From: JBHEKP01 sp041859375
Lineage (GTDB): Bacteria > Hydrogenedentota > Hydrogenedentia > Hydrogenedentales > CAITNO01
Assembly: GCA_041859375.1 (NCBI GenBank)
Contig: JBHEKP010000002.1
Location: 1 to 32,667 of the forward strand
DNA length: 32,667 nucleotides
Direction: 5' to 3'
This document shows positions 16,572-25,002 of this stretch, piece after piece. How positions within the stretch are numbered: the stretch's first letter is position 1; each line of letters opens with the position of its first letter. Under the pieces are notes generated by a model, which saw only the letters and a list, made by a program, of their open reading frames with translations, did not search any database and was not told the origin of the DNA. Both the position numbers and the translations under genes were made by a program.

Positions 16572-18919
16572 TCTTCGGGTTCCGATGCGGCGGCGGACCT
16601 GCCACCGTAGTCAAAAAGGATTTCCCCGCCGCCGCCGACGCGGAGGGTGACCGTGCCGCCCTTTTCCAACCGGCCAAAGAGAATCTCGTCGGCCAGGGGG
16701 GTCTCAATCTCCTGGGCGATGAGCCGCGCCAGGGGGCGCGCGCCGAATTTTGGATCATAGCCCTTTTCCGCGAGCCATGCGCGCGCGGTTTCGTCGAGGC
16801 GGAGGGTCACCCCGCGCTCCGCAAGCTGCCGGTTTAGCTGGCCGATGAATTTGTCCACCACCCGCGCCACCACGGAAAGGGGCAGGGGGTTGAAGTGCAT
16901 GATGCCGTCGAGCCGGTTCCTGAACTCGGGCGTGAGCATCTTTTCCACCGCCTTCATGCTCTTGCGGGAGAGGTCCTCGGAGGCGGCGTTGAAACCGATG
17001 CCCGCCGCGGCGAGCTCCCGCGCGCCCGCGTTGGAGGTCATGATGAGGATGACGTTCCGGAAGTCCGCCTTGCGGCCCGTGTTGTCCGTGAGCACGGCGT
17101 TGTCCATGACCTGGAGCAGGATGCTGAAAAGATCGGCGTGGGCTTTCTCGATTTCATCCAGCAGCAGGACGGTGTAGGGGTGGCGCCGGATGTCATCCAC
17201 AAGCAGGCCGCCCTGATCGAAGCCGACATAACACGGGGGCGCGCCGATGAGCCGGGAGACGGCGTGCTTCTCCATGTACTCGCTCATGTCGTAGCGGGAA
17301 AAGTGGTTGCCAAGCACAGAGGCAAGTTGGCGCGCCACCTCGGTCTTGCCCACGCCCGTGGGCCCGGCGAAGAGATAGCAGCCGATGGGCTTGTCCGGGC
17401 GGCCCAGTCCCGCGCGGGCGCGCTTGATGGAGCGGACCACCTGGTCCAGCGCCTCGTCCTGCCCGAAGACCACACCCTTCAGCGCGTCTGCAAGGCCCGC
17501 AAGCCGGTCGCGGTCGGACCCGGAGAGGCTGCGCGCCGGGATTTGCGCGATTTCCGCCACCACCTGCTCAATGTCGGCCGGTCGGATGGTCTTGCGGCGG
17601 AGCGGCCCGTCGGTGCGCACCCCGGCACCGGCCTCGTCAATGAGGTCAATGGCCTTGTCCGGGAGAAAACGGTCGTTGATGTGGCGCGCCGAGAGGTCCG
17701 CCGCGCTGCGCAGCGCGCTGTCCGTGTAGCGTATGCCATGATGCTCCTCATAGCGGGAGCGGAGCCCCTTGAGAATGGCGAAGGTTTCGTCAACCGAGGG
17801 CTCGGCCAGCTCTATCTTCTGGAAGCGGCGCGACAGGCCGTGATCCTTCTCAAAATGGTTTTTGTACTCGCCAAAGGTGGTGGCGCCGATGACGCGAAGC
17901 TCCCCGGAGGCGAGGGCGGGCTTCAGGATGGTGGAGGCGTCCATGGAGGATTCCGTGGTGGAGCCCGCGCCGACGATGGTGTGGATTTCGTCAATGAACA
18001 GGATGAGGTTGGGGCGCTGGGCCGCCTCGCCCACCACGGCCTTGACGCGCTGCTCAAAATCCCCGCGGAATTTGGTGCCCGCGAGCATGCCGGGCATGTC
18101 CAGCGCGAGGATTTCCATTTGGGCGAGTTCCGCGGGAACATGCACCGGCGTGGGGTTTCCAAGCGCGGCCTGGTGCAGCACCAGCGCGATTCCCTCGGCC
18201 ATGGCCGTTTTGCCGGTGCCCGGTTCGCCCACAAAAACAGGGTTGTTTTTGCGGCGGCGGCACAGGACCCGCAATGCCCGGCGGATTTCCCTCTCACGCC
18301 CCACAAGGGGGTCGAGCCGGCCCTCGGCGGCCCGCTGTGTCAGCGAGACCGCGAAGGTTTCCAGGGCGCTCCTGGCCCGTTCCCGGGACTCCTGGTGTTC
18401 ACCGGCCTCCTCGTCGCCGAAGGGGATGTCGTCGTCCTCGTCAAAATCGCCCTCTTCCGCGTCCTCGGGCACGAGCCAGTGGTTTTTGCCCTTCACGATG
18501 CCGTGGGAAACATAGTCAAGGATGTCCAGGCGCGTGATGCCCTGCCGTTTGAGGAAATAGGCCGCGTGCAGGCCCTCCTCCTCCAGCATGGAGGCGAGAA
18601 TGTCCCCCGCGTCCACCGTTTCCTTTCCCGAATGCTGCACATGCAGGAAGGCGCGCTGCATAAGCCGTTCCAGCGCGTCGGTTTGCTGAAGGGTGAGGCG
18701 CTTCCCCTCCGGGATGGTCTCGAGCTCCTTGGAGAAAAACGACTCCAGCGACGCCCGGAGCGCGGTGGGATCGCCGCCGCAGGCACCAATGATTTCAGCG
18801 CCAAGACGGTCAAGGGTGAGCGCGTAAAGCACATGCTCCACGCACAGGTATTCATGCCTGCGGCTTTTGGCCTCGTGAAGGGCCAAACCCAGGGTCATTT
18901 CAAGTTCGCGGCTCAACAT
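16568..18919 (-). CDS. clpA: ATP-dependent Clp protease ATP-binding subunit ClpA
   Basis: A 783-residue AAA+ unfoldase that feeds substrates to ClpP. It has the Clp N-domain (about 1-145, with HEYLCVEHVLYAL). D1 has Walker A GEPGTGKTAMAEG and Walker B ILFIDEIHTIVGAG. D2 has Walker A GPTGVGKTEVARQLA and ends in the ClpA/ClpB small domain (KGYDPKFGARPLARLIAQEIETPLA, in segments). The lack of the ClpB middle coiled coil, the short acidic linker after the N-domain (about 155-185), and the loop GIGFNA followed by LTPEFRNRLD identify ClpA rather than ClpB or ClpC. IGF is the ClpP-docking tripeptide. The ATG at 18919 follows GGAAAC about 8 bases upstream. It is immediately downstream of clpS, the usual pairing; clpP is not in this window. 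Confidence 0.95.
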   Translation of the reverse strand: MLSRELEMTLGLALHEAKSRRHEYLCVEHVLYALTLDRLGAEIIGACGGDPTALRASLESFFSKELETIPEGKRLTLQQTDALERLMQRAFLHVQHSGKETVDAGDILASMLEEEGLHAAYFLKRQGITRLDILDYVSHGIVKGKNHWLVPEDAEEGDFDEDDDIPFGDEEAGEHQESRERARSALETFAVSLTQRAAEGRLDPLVGREREIRRALRVLCRRRKNNPVFVGEPGTGKTAMAEGIALVLHQAALGNPTPVHVPAELAQMEILALDMPGMLAGTKFRGDFEQRVKAVVGEAAQRPNLILFIDEIHTIVGAGSTTESSMDASTILKPALASGELRVIGATTFGEYKNHFEKDHGLSRRFQKIELAEPSVDETFAILKGLRSRYEEHHGIRYTDSALRSAADLSARHINDRFLPDKAIDLIDEAGAGVRTDGPLRRKTIRPADIEQVVAEIAQIPARSLSGSDRDRLAGLADALKGVVFGQDEALDQVVRSIKRARAGLGRPDKPIGCYLFAGPTGVGKTEVARQLASVLGNHFSRYDMSEYMEKHAVSRLIGAPPCYVGFDQGGLLVDDIRRHPYTVLLLDEIEKAHADLFSILLQVMDNAVLTDNTGRKADFRNVILIMTSNAGARELAAAGIGFNAASEDLSRKSMKAVEKMLTPEFRNRLDGIMHFNPLPLSVVARVVDKFIGQLNRQLAERGVTLRLDETARAWLAEKGYDPKFGARPLARLIAQEIETPLADEILFGRLEKGGTVTLRVGGGGEILFDYGGRSAAASEPEE

Positions 18920-18946
18920 GTCATGTTTCCAGCGGCCGTTCCGGTC

Positions 18947-19261
18947 CTATTCGGGCAGCACCTCGCAACGGAGGGGAAACCCCTCCGCGCGGGCGATCCG
19001 GTGCACGGTCGCGGCCTTGGTCTCGGCTATCTGCCTCACGTAAACACCCGCCACGCCCCGGCCGTTCCTGTGGACTTCAAGCATGATTTTCACGGCCTCG
19101 CCGTGGGGCTTGTGAAACACCGTTTCAAGTATTTCAATGACAAATTCCATGGTTGTGAAGTTGTCGTTCAACAATAATACCATGTAACGTTCCGGGCGTT
19201 CGGCCTGTTCCTCAAGCCCCACGCCGGCGGATTCTTTTGATGATGTGCCCGGTGTTGCCAA
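18947..19261 (-). CDS. clpS: ATP-dependent Clp protease adaptor ClpS
   Basis: A 104-residue N-end-rule adaptor for ClpA. The conserved core runs from about residue 27: VLLLNDNFTTMEFVIEIL (normally NDDxTPMEFV), then VHRNGRGVAGVYVRQIAETK, matching the VHxxGxGVxGxYxxExAETK block of ClpS. The pocket is kept: N34/D35-type residues near the start, M near 41, and the histidine of VHRNG. I used the TTG at 19261 because the frame has no ATG upstream. The only internal ATG (residue 28) would remove the first strand, so the variable N-terminal tail of about 25 residues is plausible. The RBS is weak. clpA begins 27 bases after its stop. Confidence 0.92.
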   Translation of the reverse strand: MATPGTSSKESAGVGLEEQAERPERYMVLLLNDNFTTMEFVIEILETVFHKPHGEAVKIMLEVHRNGRGVAGVYVRQIAETKAATVHRIARAEGFPLRCEVLPE

Positions 19262-19327
19262 TGCGGCGGATTTCCCATGGTTGGTGCGGTTGAATTTACC
19301 ACACCGGCGTCTCTTGGGGCACCAGAG

Positions 19328-19363
19328 AAAAAAGCGCCGCCGGTCCCCGGCGGGACCGGCGGC
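19328..19363 (-). terminator. Intrinsic terminator of the SGNH hydrolase gene
   Basis: A perfect 12-bp inverted repeat (19336-19347 with 19352-19363) around a 4-base CGGC loop. On the minus strand the stem is followed two bases later by six T residues (19333-19328). It lies 23 bases after the stop codon ending at 19387. It separates this gene from the downstream clpS-clpA-nudix unit, which must therefore have its own promoter between about 19262 and 19327. Confidence 0.9.
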
Positions 19364-19386
19364 ACAGGGATGCTGTTTGGCCTGTC

Positions 19387-21783
19387 TCAGCGCCTGCGGC
19401 GCAGCGCCACCACACCACCCAACCCCGCGAGGGAGGCCAGGGCGAGCAGTCCGCCGATGCCGGCCACGGGCAGCTCGGCCCCAACCCGCACGGAAATCGG
19501 CCCGTAGGTGACATTCTGCTTCATGCTGTTCTTGTAGGTGCAGGTGTAGTCGCCGTCGTCACCCGCGGCAAGGGGCAGGATGTTCAGACAGCGCGAGGTC
19601 GCGCCGGAAATCCGCGCATTGTTCGCCACCGGCTGGCCGTTGCGGTACCACTGGTAGGTGGAATCCCAAGAGACCGCGGGGAGCACCGCAAGGCGCACGC
19701 TGTCGCCCGCCTCGTAGAGGCCCTCGCCCGTCTTCGGCACAATCGCGGGGTTCAGGGCGGCGGCGGCGTAGGCCTCCTTGCCGTCCGGCATGAAGTAGGC
19801 GTACTCGGAGTCGTTGGCCCAGCCGTCCTTGTCGGCGTCGCCATCGTTGACGCGCACGTCACCCATGGCCAAACCGCCCAGCAGGGTGGGCATGCCGATG
19901 TATTCGCTGGGATTGACCGGGGTGATGTTGGTGGGGAACTCCTCAACCTCGCCGAGCATCGTCACCAGGGTGGTGGCGATAATCTGCGAATTCAGGTCGC
20001 CCAGTGTCAAGTATCCCGCCATCACCGTGTCAAGGCCCGGCAGAATCGTGTCGGCCAGGCCGCCGGCACCGCCCAGGGCGGCCTGCATCTTGGTGATGTT
20101 GTTGTTCCATGCCGCGATTACATCGGCCGCCTTCACGCCGCCCCGGGCGGAAAGGTCCAGGGTGGGGTTGTTCAGGCAGTGACGGATGAGCTCCAGCTCG
20201 TACACGTCAAGCGAGGCGTTGCCGGGGATGATGTAGGGTTCATCGTTGATTTGAAGGTCGGCAAAACGGCCGTTGGCGTCAAACTTTTCCGGGTTGAAAC
20301 TGAATCCGAAAAGGAGATGCTCATAGGCCTGTGAGGCAAAGTACAGGTAGCCGATCGCGCCCGCAAAGTCGGTGTCGGCGGGCTTGCCCACATCGGCGAA
20401 TTCATACAGTCCATTGTACTGGAAAAGGCCGTTGCCCGTGCCGGGACCGCCCAGCAGCATCCCGTTGTCGGTGCGGCTGATGGAGTCGTCGTCCAGCACG
20501 CGGATGAGCACCGCGCCGGACTCGTCGCTGTTCACGGTGACGGTGTAGGTGTCGGCGGGGCCGGGGGTCACCGCAGTGACGGACATGGCCTTGAGCCCCT
20601 TGCCGCTGTCCATGAACACCTCAAAGTCGGAGACATCGACGCCGGTGACCTCGTGGCTGAAGGTGACGTCAAACTCGAAAACGTCCGCTTTCCCGGTGTT
20701 CGGGGTGATTTGCAGGGCTTTGGGGTAGTTCAGCCAGGTCTCCACGCAGTCCTCGATGAAGCGGCGCGCGCAAACAGCGTAACCCTCGGCGGTGAGGTGG
20801 ATGTCCTTGTCAATGTAAGAGTCCAGCGGCGCAAGGGCGTCGGGGTCGCCACCGACCTGCCAGGTGCTTCCGGAGCCGGGAAGGGGCACGGAATGGGGCG
20901 GGATGTCCGGGTCGGTCACGCCCGCCCAAGGCTTGTTGGCCCGCTCATTGCCCTTGTAGTAACCGTAGGTGTATTGCATCATGCCGAGGTTCTGGACGAA
21001 GCGCACACGGCCCTGGTACTGCGGCAGGGCGTCCAGTTCCTGCGCGATGTCAAACTTGGTCCGTTCCATTTTGAACAAACCGTTGTTTTGCAGCCGCACG
21101 CCGTTCGCATTCTGGGGCAGCATGGACTTGGGCCAGCGGGCGGGGTAGTCGTAGCCCGCGATGACCACACGGATGTCGGGGCGCTGATCAAGGATGAACT
21201 GCACCAGTTGCTTAATCTCGCCCTTGACCTTGTTCATGAGCAGGCTCTCGCCGTAGTCCGGCGCGGGGCCCCAGTTTTCCTCGGCGGCGAAGTCCTCGGT
21301 GGCGTTGGAGTCGGTGTCGTACCATGTGGTCCAGTTGGCCCAGTTGTCATTGAAATTACGGGAGATTTCAGCGTGGTTGGCCTCGTACCAGTTGTAGTAG
21401 TCCACCTCGCGGCCCATGTCCCAGGGAAGCACGTTCTTGGTGCCGCCCGAGAAGTCGTTGCCGCCGAGGGTCACGACCACCACGTCCACATTGGGATACT
21501 TCTGCAGTTCCTCCGCCGCCACATCTTTGAGGGGGCTTGAGCCGGTCACCCATTCAAAGGCCTTTGATCCCATTACGGCGGTCCGGTTACCCACCTCGAT
21601 CCAGCGGCCCAGTCCCTCGTATTCGGGGAGGACGTCCCGCAGGGTGCGGTAGGCCATCAGGAAGCCCGTCCAGCTGTCACCCACATAAAGAACGCGGGGG
21701 ATGCGCTCCGCTTGGGCGGCACCCGCAAACAGCAGAAGCGCCAGAAGCGCCGGTAACAATATTTTGCGGCAAGAATTCAGCAT
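19387..21783 (-). CDS. Secreted SGNH/GDSL-type hydrolase with Ig-like domain and C-terminal sorting-type tail
   Basis: A 798-residue exported protein. I prefer the ATG at 21783 because GGGAG (21796-21792) is 8 bases away; the ATG at 21789 would be only 2 bases from it. The signal peptide ends at AQA-25. SGNH blocks are visible: VGDSW with nucleophile S37, TLGGNDF (Gly/Asn block), and the D-x-H of DKDIHLTAEGY. The substrate is an ester, such as an acetylated glycan. Further on lie a beta-rich segment (about 360-440), a calcium-binding-like DGDADKDGWANDSE stretch, and an Ig-like domain (YQWYRNGQPVANNARISG to GDYTCTYKN). The tail ELPVAGIGGL, a glycine/alanine-rich helix, and RRRR resembles the three-part sorting signals of PEP-CTERM-like systems. 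The nearest of those motifs is uncertain. A strong terminator follows. Confidence 0.85.
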   Translation of the reverse strand: MLNSCRKILLPALLALLLFAGAAQAERIPRVLYVGDSWTGFLMAYRTLRDVLPEYEGLGRWIEVGNRTAVMGSKAFEWVTGSSPLKDVAAEELQKYPNVDVVVVTLGGNDFSGGTKNVLPWDMGREVDYYNWYEANHAEISRNFNDNWANWTTWYDTDSNATEDFAAEENWGPAPDYGESLLMNKVKGEIKQLVQFILDQRPDIRVVIAGYDYPARWPKSMLPQNANGVRLQNNGLFKMERTKFDIAQELDALPQYQGRVRFVQNLGMMQYTYGYYKGNERANKPWAGVTDPDIPPHSVPLPGSGSTWQVGGDPDALAPLDSYIDKDIHLTAEGYAVCARRFIEDCVETWLNYPKALQITPNTGKADVFEFDVTFSHEVTGVDVSDFEVFMDSGKGLKAMSVTAVTPGPADTYTVTVNSDESGAVLIRVLDDDSISRTDNGMLLGGPGTGNGLFQYNGLYEFADVGKPADTDFAGAIGYLYFASQAYEHLLFGFSFNPEKFDANGRFADLQINDEPYIIPGNASLDVYELELIRHCLNNPTLDLSARGGVKAADVIAAWNNNITKMQAALGGAGGLADTILPGLDTVMAGYLTLGDLNSQIIATTLVTMLGEVEEFPTNITPVNPSEYIGMPTLLGGLAMGDVRVNDGDADKDGWANDSEYAYFMPDGKEAYAAAALNPAIVPKTGEGLYEAGDSVRLAVLPAVSWDSTYQWYRNGQPVANNARISGATSRCLNILPLAAGDDGDYTCTYKNSMKQNVTYGPISVRVGAELPVAGIGGLLALASLAGLGGVVALRRRR

Positions 21784-21927
21784 GACCATGACTCCCTTCT
21801 CATTGTGACCTGAAAAATGACAATTAAAGTACGGGCGCGCAAGAAAGAACCCTCCTCACGCATATTACAGGATACCATATGTCGCCCCTGAAACAAAACA
21901 ATAAATTCCAGAAAACTGATGCGGAAA

Positions 21928-23319
21928 TCAGTCCGCATTCAGGCCATACTTTTGCAGCCTGTAGCGAAGTGAACGGGAGGAGAGACCGAGCATTGATGCC
22001 GCCTTGAGCTGGGAATAATGGCTTTTTTCCAGGGCCTGCCGGATGTAATCCATTTCAATGTCGGCGATAATCCCCTCCAAATTGATGCTGTCAGAGGTGA
22101 GCAGCTCGTTGTGGTGCGCCGTGGGCGGGGTGAAATTGCGCACCGCCGGGGGGAGATCATTAATGTCAATGCAGTCGCCCGCGCACAGGGCGAGGGCCCT
22201 CTCGACGACATTGCTCAATTCCCGGACGTTTCCCGGCCAGGAATAGCGGTGCATGGCCGCCTCGGCCTCGGGAGAAAATTCCCTGGGCTGGCAGGACATG
22301 TTTGCGGCGTGCTTTTGAACCATGTGCCGGGCAAGCAGGGGAATGTCGTCCGCGCGCGCGCGCAGTGGGGGCACGAAAATTGGGATGACATTGAGCCGGT
22401 AAAAGAGGTCCTTGCGAAATTCTCCGCGCTCCACCATGTCCGCCAGATCGCGGTTTGTCGCGGAGATGACCCTGACGTCAACCCGCACGGACGCGGTGCC
22501 GCCCACCGGGGTGACGGTGCTGTTGTCCAGCACGCGCAGAAGCTTCACCTGCAGCATTTGGGGCATTTCGCCGATTTCATCCAGAAACAGCGTGCCGCCG
22601 TCGGCCACGACAAACAGGCCCTCCTTGTCCTCGGTGGCGCCGGTGAAGGCCCCCTTTTTGTATCCGAAAAGCTCGCTTTCAAGCAGGGTTTCCGGGATGC
22701 CGCCGCAGTTGACGGCCACAAAGGGCTTTTCCGAGCGGTTGCTGAGCTGGTGGAGGGCCCGCGCCACCAGTTCCTTTCCCGAACCGCTTTCACCGTGTAT
22801 GGCGACGGTGCTCGGCAGCCCCGCCACCCGCTTGATCATGGAGAGCACCTCCTGGAAGGCGGCGCTCTTGCCGATCATGTTCTCAACGCGCCCCCGGCTG
22901 AGCTGGTCCTTCCGCAGCGCCTCGTTTTCCCGGCGGAGGTTGCGCTGGGTGATGGCCTTTTCAACGCGCAGCCGAATTTCATTGTTTGTCTTGAAGGGCT
23001 TCTGAATGTAGTCCGCCGCGCCCAGGCGCATGGCCTCCACGGCGGTTTCGACCGAGCCGTGGGCGGTGATCATGATGGCGGGGGTGCCGGGCATGTTTTC
23101 CCGTAGCCAGGCGAGGACGCGCATGCCCGCCTCGCGGTCGCTGCCCATGTACAAATCCGTAAGCACAAGATCCGTGTAGTTCTTTTCAAGGTGGGCGACG
23201 GCCTCGTCGGCCGACGCGGCGGAGGCCACCTCATATCCGGCGCTTTGCAGCACGATTTCGAGCAGTTCCCGCATGCTGAGTTCGTCGTCCACCACCAGGA
23301 CATGGTGTCTTGCGGGCAA
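21928..23319 (-). CDS. pilR: PilR/NtrC-family sigma54-dependent response regulator
   Basis: A 463-residue three-domain activator. The receiver (about 5-120) has D11/D12, phospho-acceptor D55 in LVLTDLY, and the PFK lysine. The sigma54-interacting AAA+ domain has Walker A GESGSGKE at 176-183, GAFTGA at 223-228 (the sigma54 contact loop), and FLDEIGEMP in Walker B. The C-terminus (about 420-461) is a Fis-type helix-turn-helix (LKAASMLGLSSRSLRYRLQKYGL, in segments). The start is TTG at 23319, supported by GGAGGAG 7 bases upstream. It follows a PilS-like kinase gene and the pilB-pilT motor genes, so PilR is the natural assignment, expected to drive sigma54 promoters of pilus genes. Sequence alone cannot exclude other NtrC-type roles. 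Confidence 0.9.
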   Translation of the reverse strand: MPARHHVLVVDDELSMRELLEIVLQSAGYEVASAASADEAVAHLEKNYTDLVLTDLYMGSDREAGMRVLAWLRENMPGTPAIMITAHGSVETAVEAMRLGAADYIQKPFKTNNEIRLRVEKAITQRNLRRENEALRKDQLSRGRVENMIGKSAAFQEVLSMIKRVAGLPSTVAIHGESGSGKELVARALHQLSNRSEKPFVAVNCGGIPETLLESELFGYKKGAFTGATEDKEGLFVVADGGTLFLDEIGEMPQMLQVKLLRVLDNSTVTPVGGTASVRVDVRVISATNRDLADMVERGEFRKDLFYRLNVIPIFVPPLRARADDIPLLARHMVQKHAANMSCQPREFSPEAEAAMHRYSWPGNVRELSNVVERALALCAGDCIDINDLPPAVRNFTPPTAHHNELLTSDSINLEGIIADIEMDYIRQALEKSHYSQLKAASMLGLSSRSLRYRLQKYGLNAD

Positions 23320-23326
23320 GGTTGTT

Positions 23327-23333
23327 CTCCTCC
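23327..23333 (-). promoter_or_regulatory. Strong Shine-Dalgarno for the pilR-like gene's TTG start
   Basis: GGAGGAG on the minus strand lies 7 bases before the TTG at 23319. It decides this start, since the receiver domain begins directly after it (HHVLVVDD). Confidence 0.7.
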
Positions 23334-23357
23334 GGGCCGTCGGCGGGAATGCTCCCG

Positions 23358-24998
23358 TTATGCGTTCTCATGCCGCACGGCGGGCAGCCGCACAATCAGG
23401 GAGGCTCCGCCGCCGGGGCGCGCCGCCGCCTGAAGGGTGCCGTCGTGGGCGGTCACAATGCGCAGGCAGGTGGGGAGGCCCATGCCCACCCCGCGCTCCT
23501 TCTCAGTATAAAAGGGCTCGAATATGCGCGCAACTTTGTCGGGGGGAATTCCGGGGCCGTTGTCGTCAAAACGGATTTCCATGGTTCCGGCAACGCGCCG
23601 GATGGAGACGGCCAGCGCGCCGCGCCCGTTCATCGCCTCGACGGCGTTCTGGGCGAGGTTGGTGAAAAGCTGGCGCAGTTTTGTCCTGTCGCCCACGACC
23701 TCCACATCCCCCTCCGGGGGCAGGTCGAGCGTCACGGAAAGTTCCCCGTGCCTTCCCTCGTAGGTCGCCTTGATTTCGGCGGCAAGTTCGGCAAGGTTGA
23801 CTCCCGCCCTGTTGAGATCGGGGGCGCGGGCAAAATCCAAAAACCCGATGACAATGTTGTTGAGGTGGTCTGATTCTCGCAGGGCGATGCCCGCGAGGCG
23901 TTCGTTCAGCTCCCTGGGGTTGTCCATGCGGCCGATTTCCTCAACCGCGCCCCGGATGGAGGTGACGGGGTTTCTGATTTCATGGGCCAGTTCGGCGGCG
24001 AGTTCCCCGATGGCCGCCATGCGGTCCTGCCGTTGCAGTTCCTGCCGCATCCGCGCGATTTCGGTGAGGTCCGCAAACACGGCGAAGACCGTCTCAAGGC
24101 GTCCGTGCCTGTCGTGCAGGCGGTTGGTGGTGAGTCCGAGCAGCTTGACGCCGCCCGAGCGCGTCCGCGCCGGGAATTCATAGCTGCTGAAGTCGCGCCC
24201 CTCCCGGATGGCGGTGACGATGGGGCATTCCGCGCCGGACTCGGGCACAAGCACCGCCTCGGCGTGCATTCCCGCAATTTCCATGCCCTCCACGCCGAGA
24301 ATGCGCCGGGCGGAATTGTTGGCGCCGAAAATTCGGCCGTGCGCGTCGGCCATGAGGAAGCCGCTGCTGAGGTTGTTGAGAATTTCGCGCTGGAAATAGT
24401 TCATGCGGCTGAGGCGCTGGTTCCAGTAGCCGCTCACCAGGGCGGTGAAGAAGAAGGCCATGCACTGCACGAGGAACTGATACCAGGGCAGTAGTCCGTG
24501 GGGCGCGCGCATGCCCGGCGTGTTGAAGAACATGGTGAACATGAAGACGCAGGCCATGGCCGCGAAATACAGGCCCTGCACAATGCCAAGCAGCACGCCC
24601 GCCTCGAGGATGACCATGACCATGAGAAAGGTGAAGAGGCTGTCCGGGCCGCCGGTGAAGCTGATGGTGAGCGCGACGGCGCCGAAGTCCAGAAAAATCT
24701 GGGTCCAGACGAGCACCGGGGGGATGCGCGAGGATTTGCGCACAGTGATGAGGTAAAGGCTGCTGCACACGAGCGCGGCGATGTAGACGCCGGTCAGCAC
24801 CGACCAGGGGATGCGCTGGCGCACCATCATCTGCGCGCCGGAGACGACAACCATCAGCACGCAGATGCGCGCGATTCCCGTGAGCCAGAGCCATTTGGAG
24901 GGCTTGCCGGACTGCGCCAGCAGGGGGTCGCCGATTCCAGGGAGCCTCCGTTTCAGGGTGTCCGGCTTTTGGCCGCCGTCGGGCCCGCCGCCGACCAC
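23358..24998 (-). CDS. pilS: PilS-like membrane sensor histidine kinase
   Basis: A 546-residue kinase. About six membrane helices lie between residues 38 and 205 (WLWLTGIARICVLMVVVSG first). A PAS-like domain (about 215-325) includes NYFQREILNNLSSGFLMADAHGRI. The HisKA H-box has H339 in ELAHEIRNPVTSIRGA. The HATPase domain has N box NLAQNAVEAM, G1 DDNGPGIP, and G2 GVGMGLPTC. Six N-terminal helices followed by PAS, HisKA and HATPase is the PilS layout, and the gene lies directly before the pilR-like regulator, with only 38 bases between them. The start is GTG at 24998, four bases after the pilT stop, with AAGGACT about 8 bases upstream inside the pilT end. The signal it senses is unknown; in Pseudomonas PilS responds to pilin levels, which is family knowledge only. 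Confidence 0.87.
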   Translation of the reverse strand: MVGGGPDGGQKPDTLKRRLPGIGDPLLAQSGKPSKWLWLTGIARICVLMVVVSGAQMMVRQRIPWSVLTGVYIAALVCSSLYLITVRKSSRIPPVLVWTQIFLDFGAVALTISFTGGPDSLFTFLMVMVILEAGVLLGIVQGLYFAAMACVFMFTMFFNTPGMRAPHGLLPWYQFLVQCMAFFFTALVSGYWNQRLSRMNYFQREILNNLSSGFLMADAHGRIFGANNSARRILGVEGMEIAGMHAEAVLVPESGAECPIVTAIREGRDFSSYEFPARTRSGGVKLLGLTTNRLHDRHGRLETVFAVFADLTEIARMRQELQRQDRMAAIGELAAELAHEIRNPVTSIRGAVEEIGRMDNPRELNERLAGIALRESDHLNNIVIGFLDFARAPDLNRAGVNLAELAAEIKATYEGRHGELSVTLDLPPEGDVEVVGDRTKLRQLFTNLAQNAVEAMNGRGALAVSIRRVAGTMEIRFDDNGPGIPPDKVARIFEPFYTEKERGVGMGLPTCLRIVTAHDGTLQAAARPGGGASLIVRLPAVRHENA

Positions 24999-25002
24999 GG
25001 GT

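Noticed and set aside
16895..19177. 760-residue plus-strand ORF
   Set aside because: Antisense to clpA and clpS, whose identity is certain.
21790..21927. Terminator or promoter in the gap between the pilR-like and SGNH genes
   Set aside because: No stem with a T-run after the pilR-like stop, and the TAATAT-like elements lack a well-spaced -35. I could not support either call.
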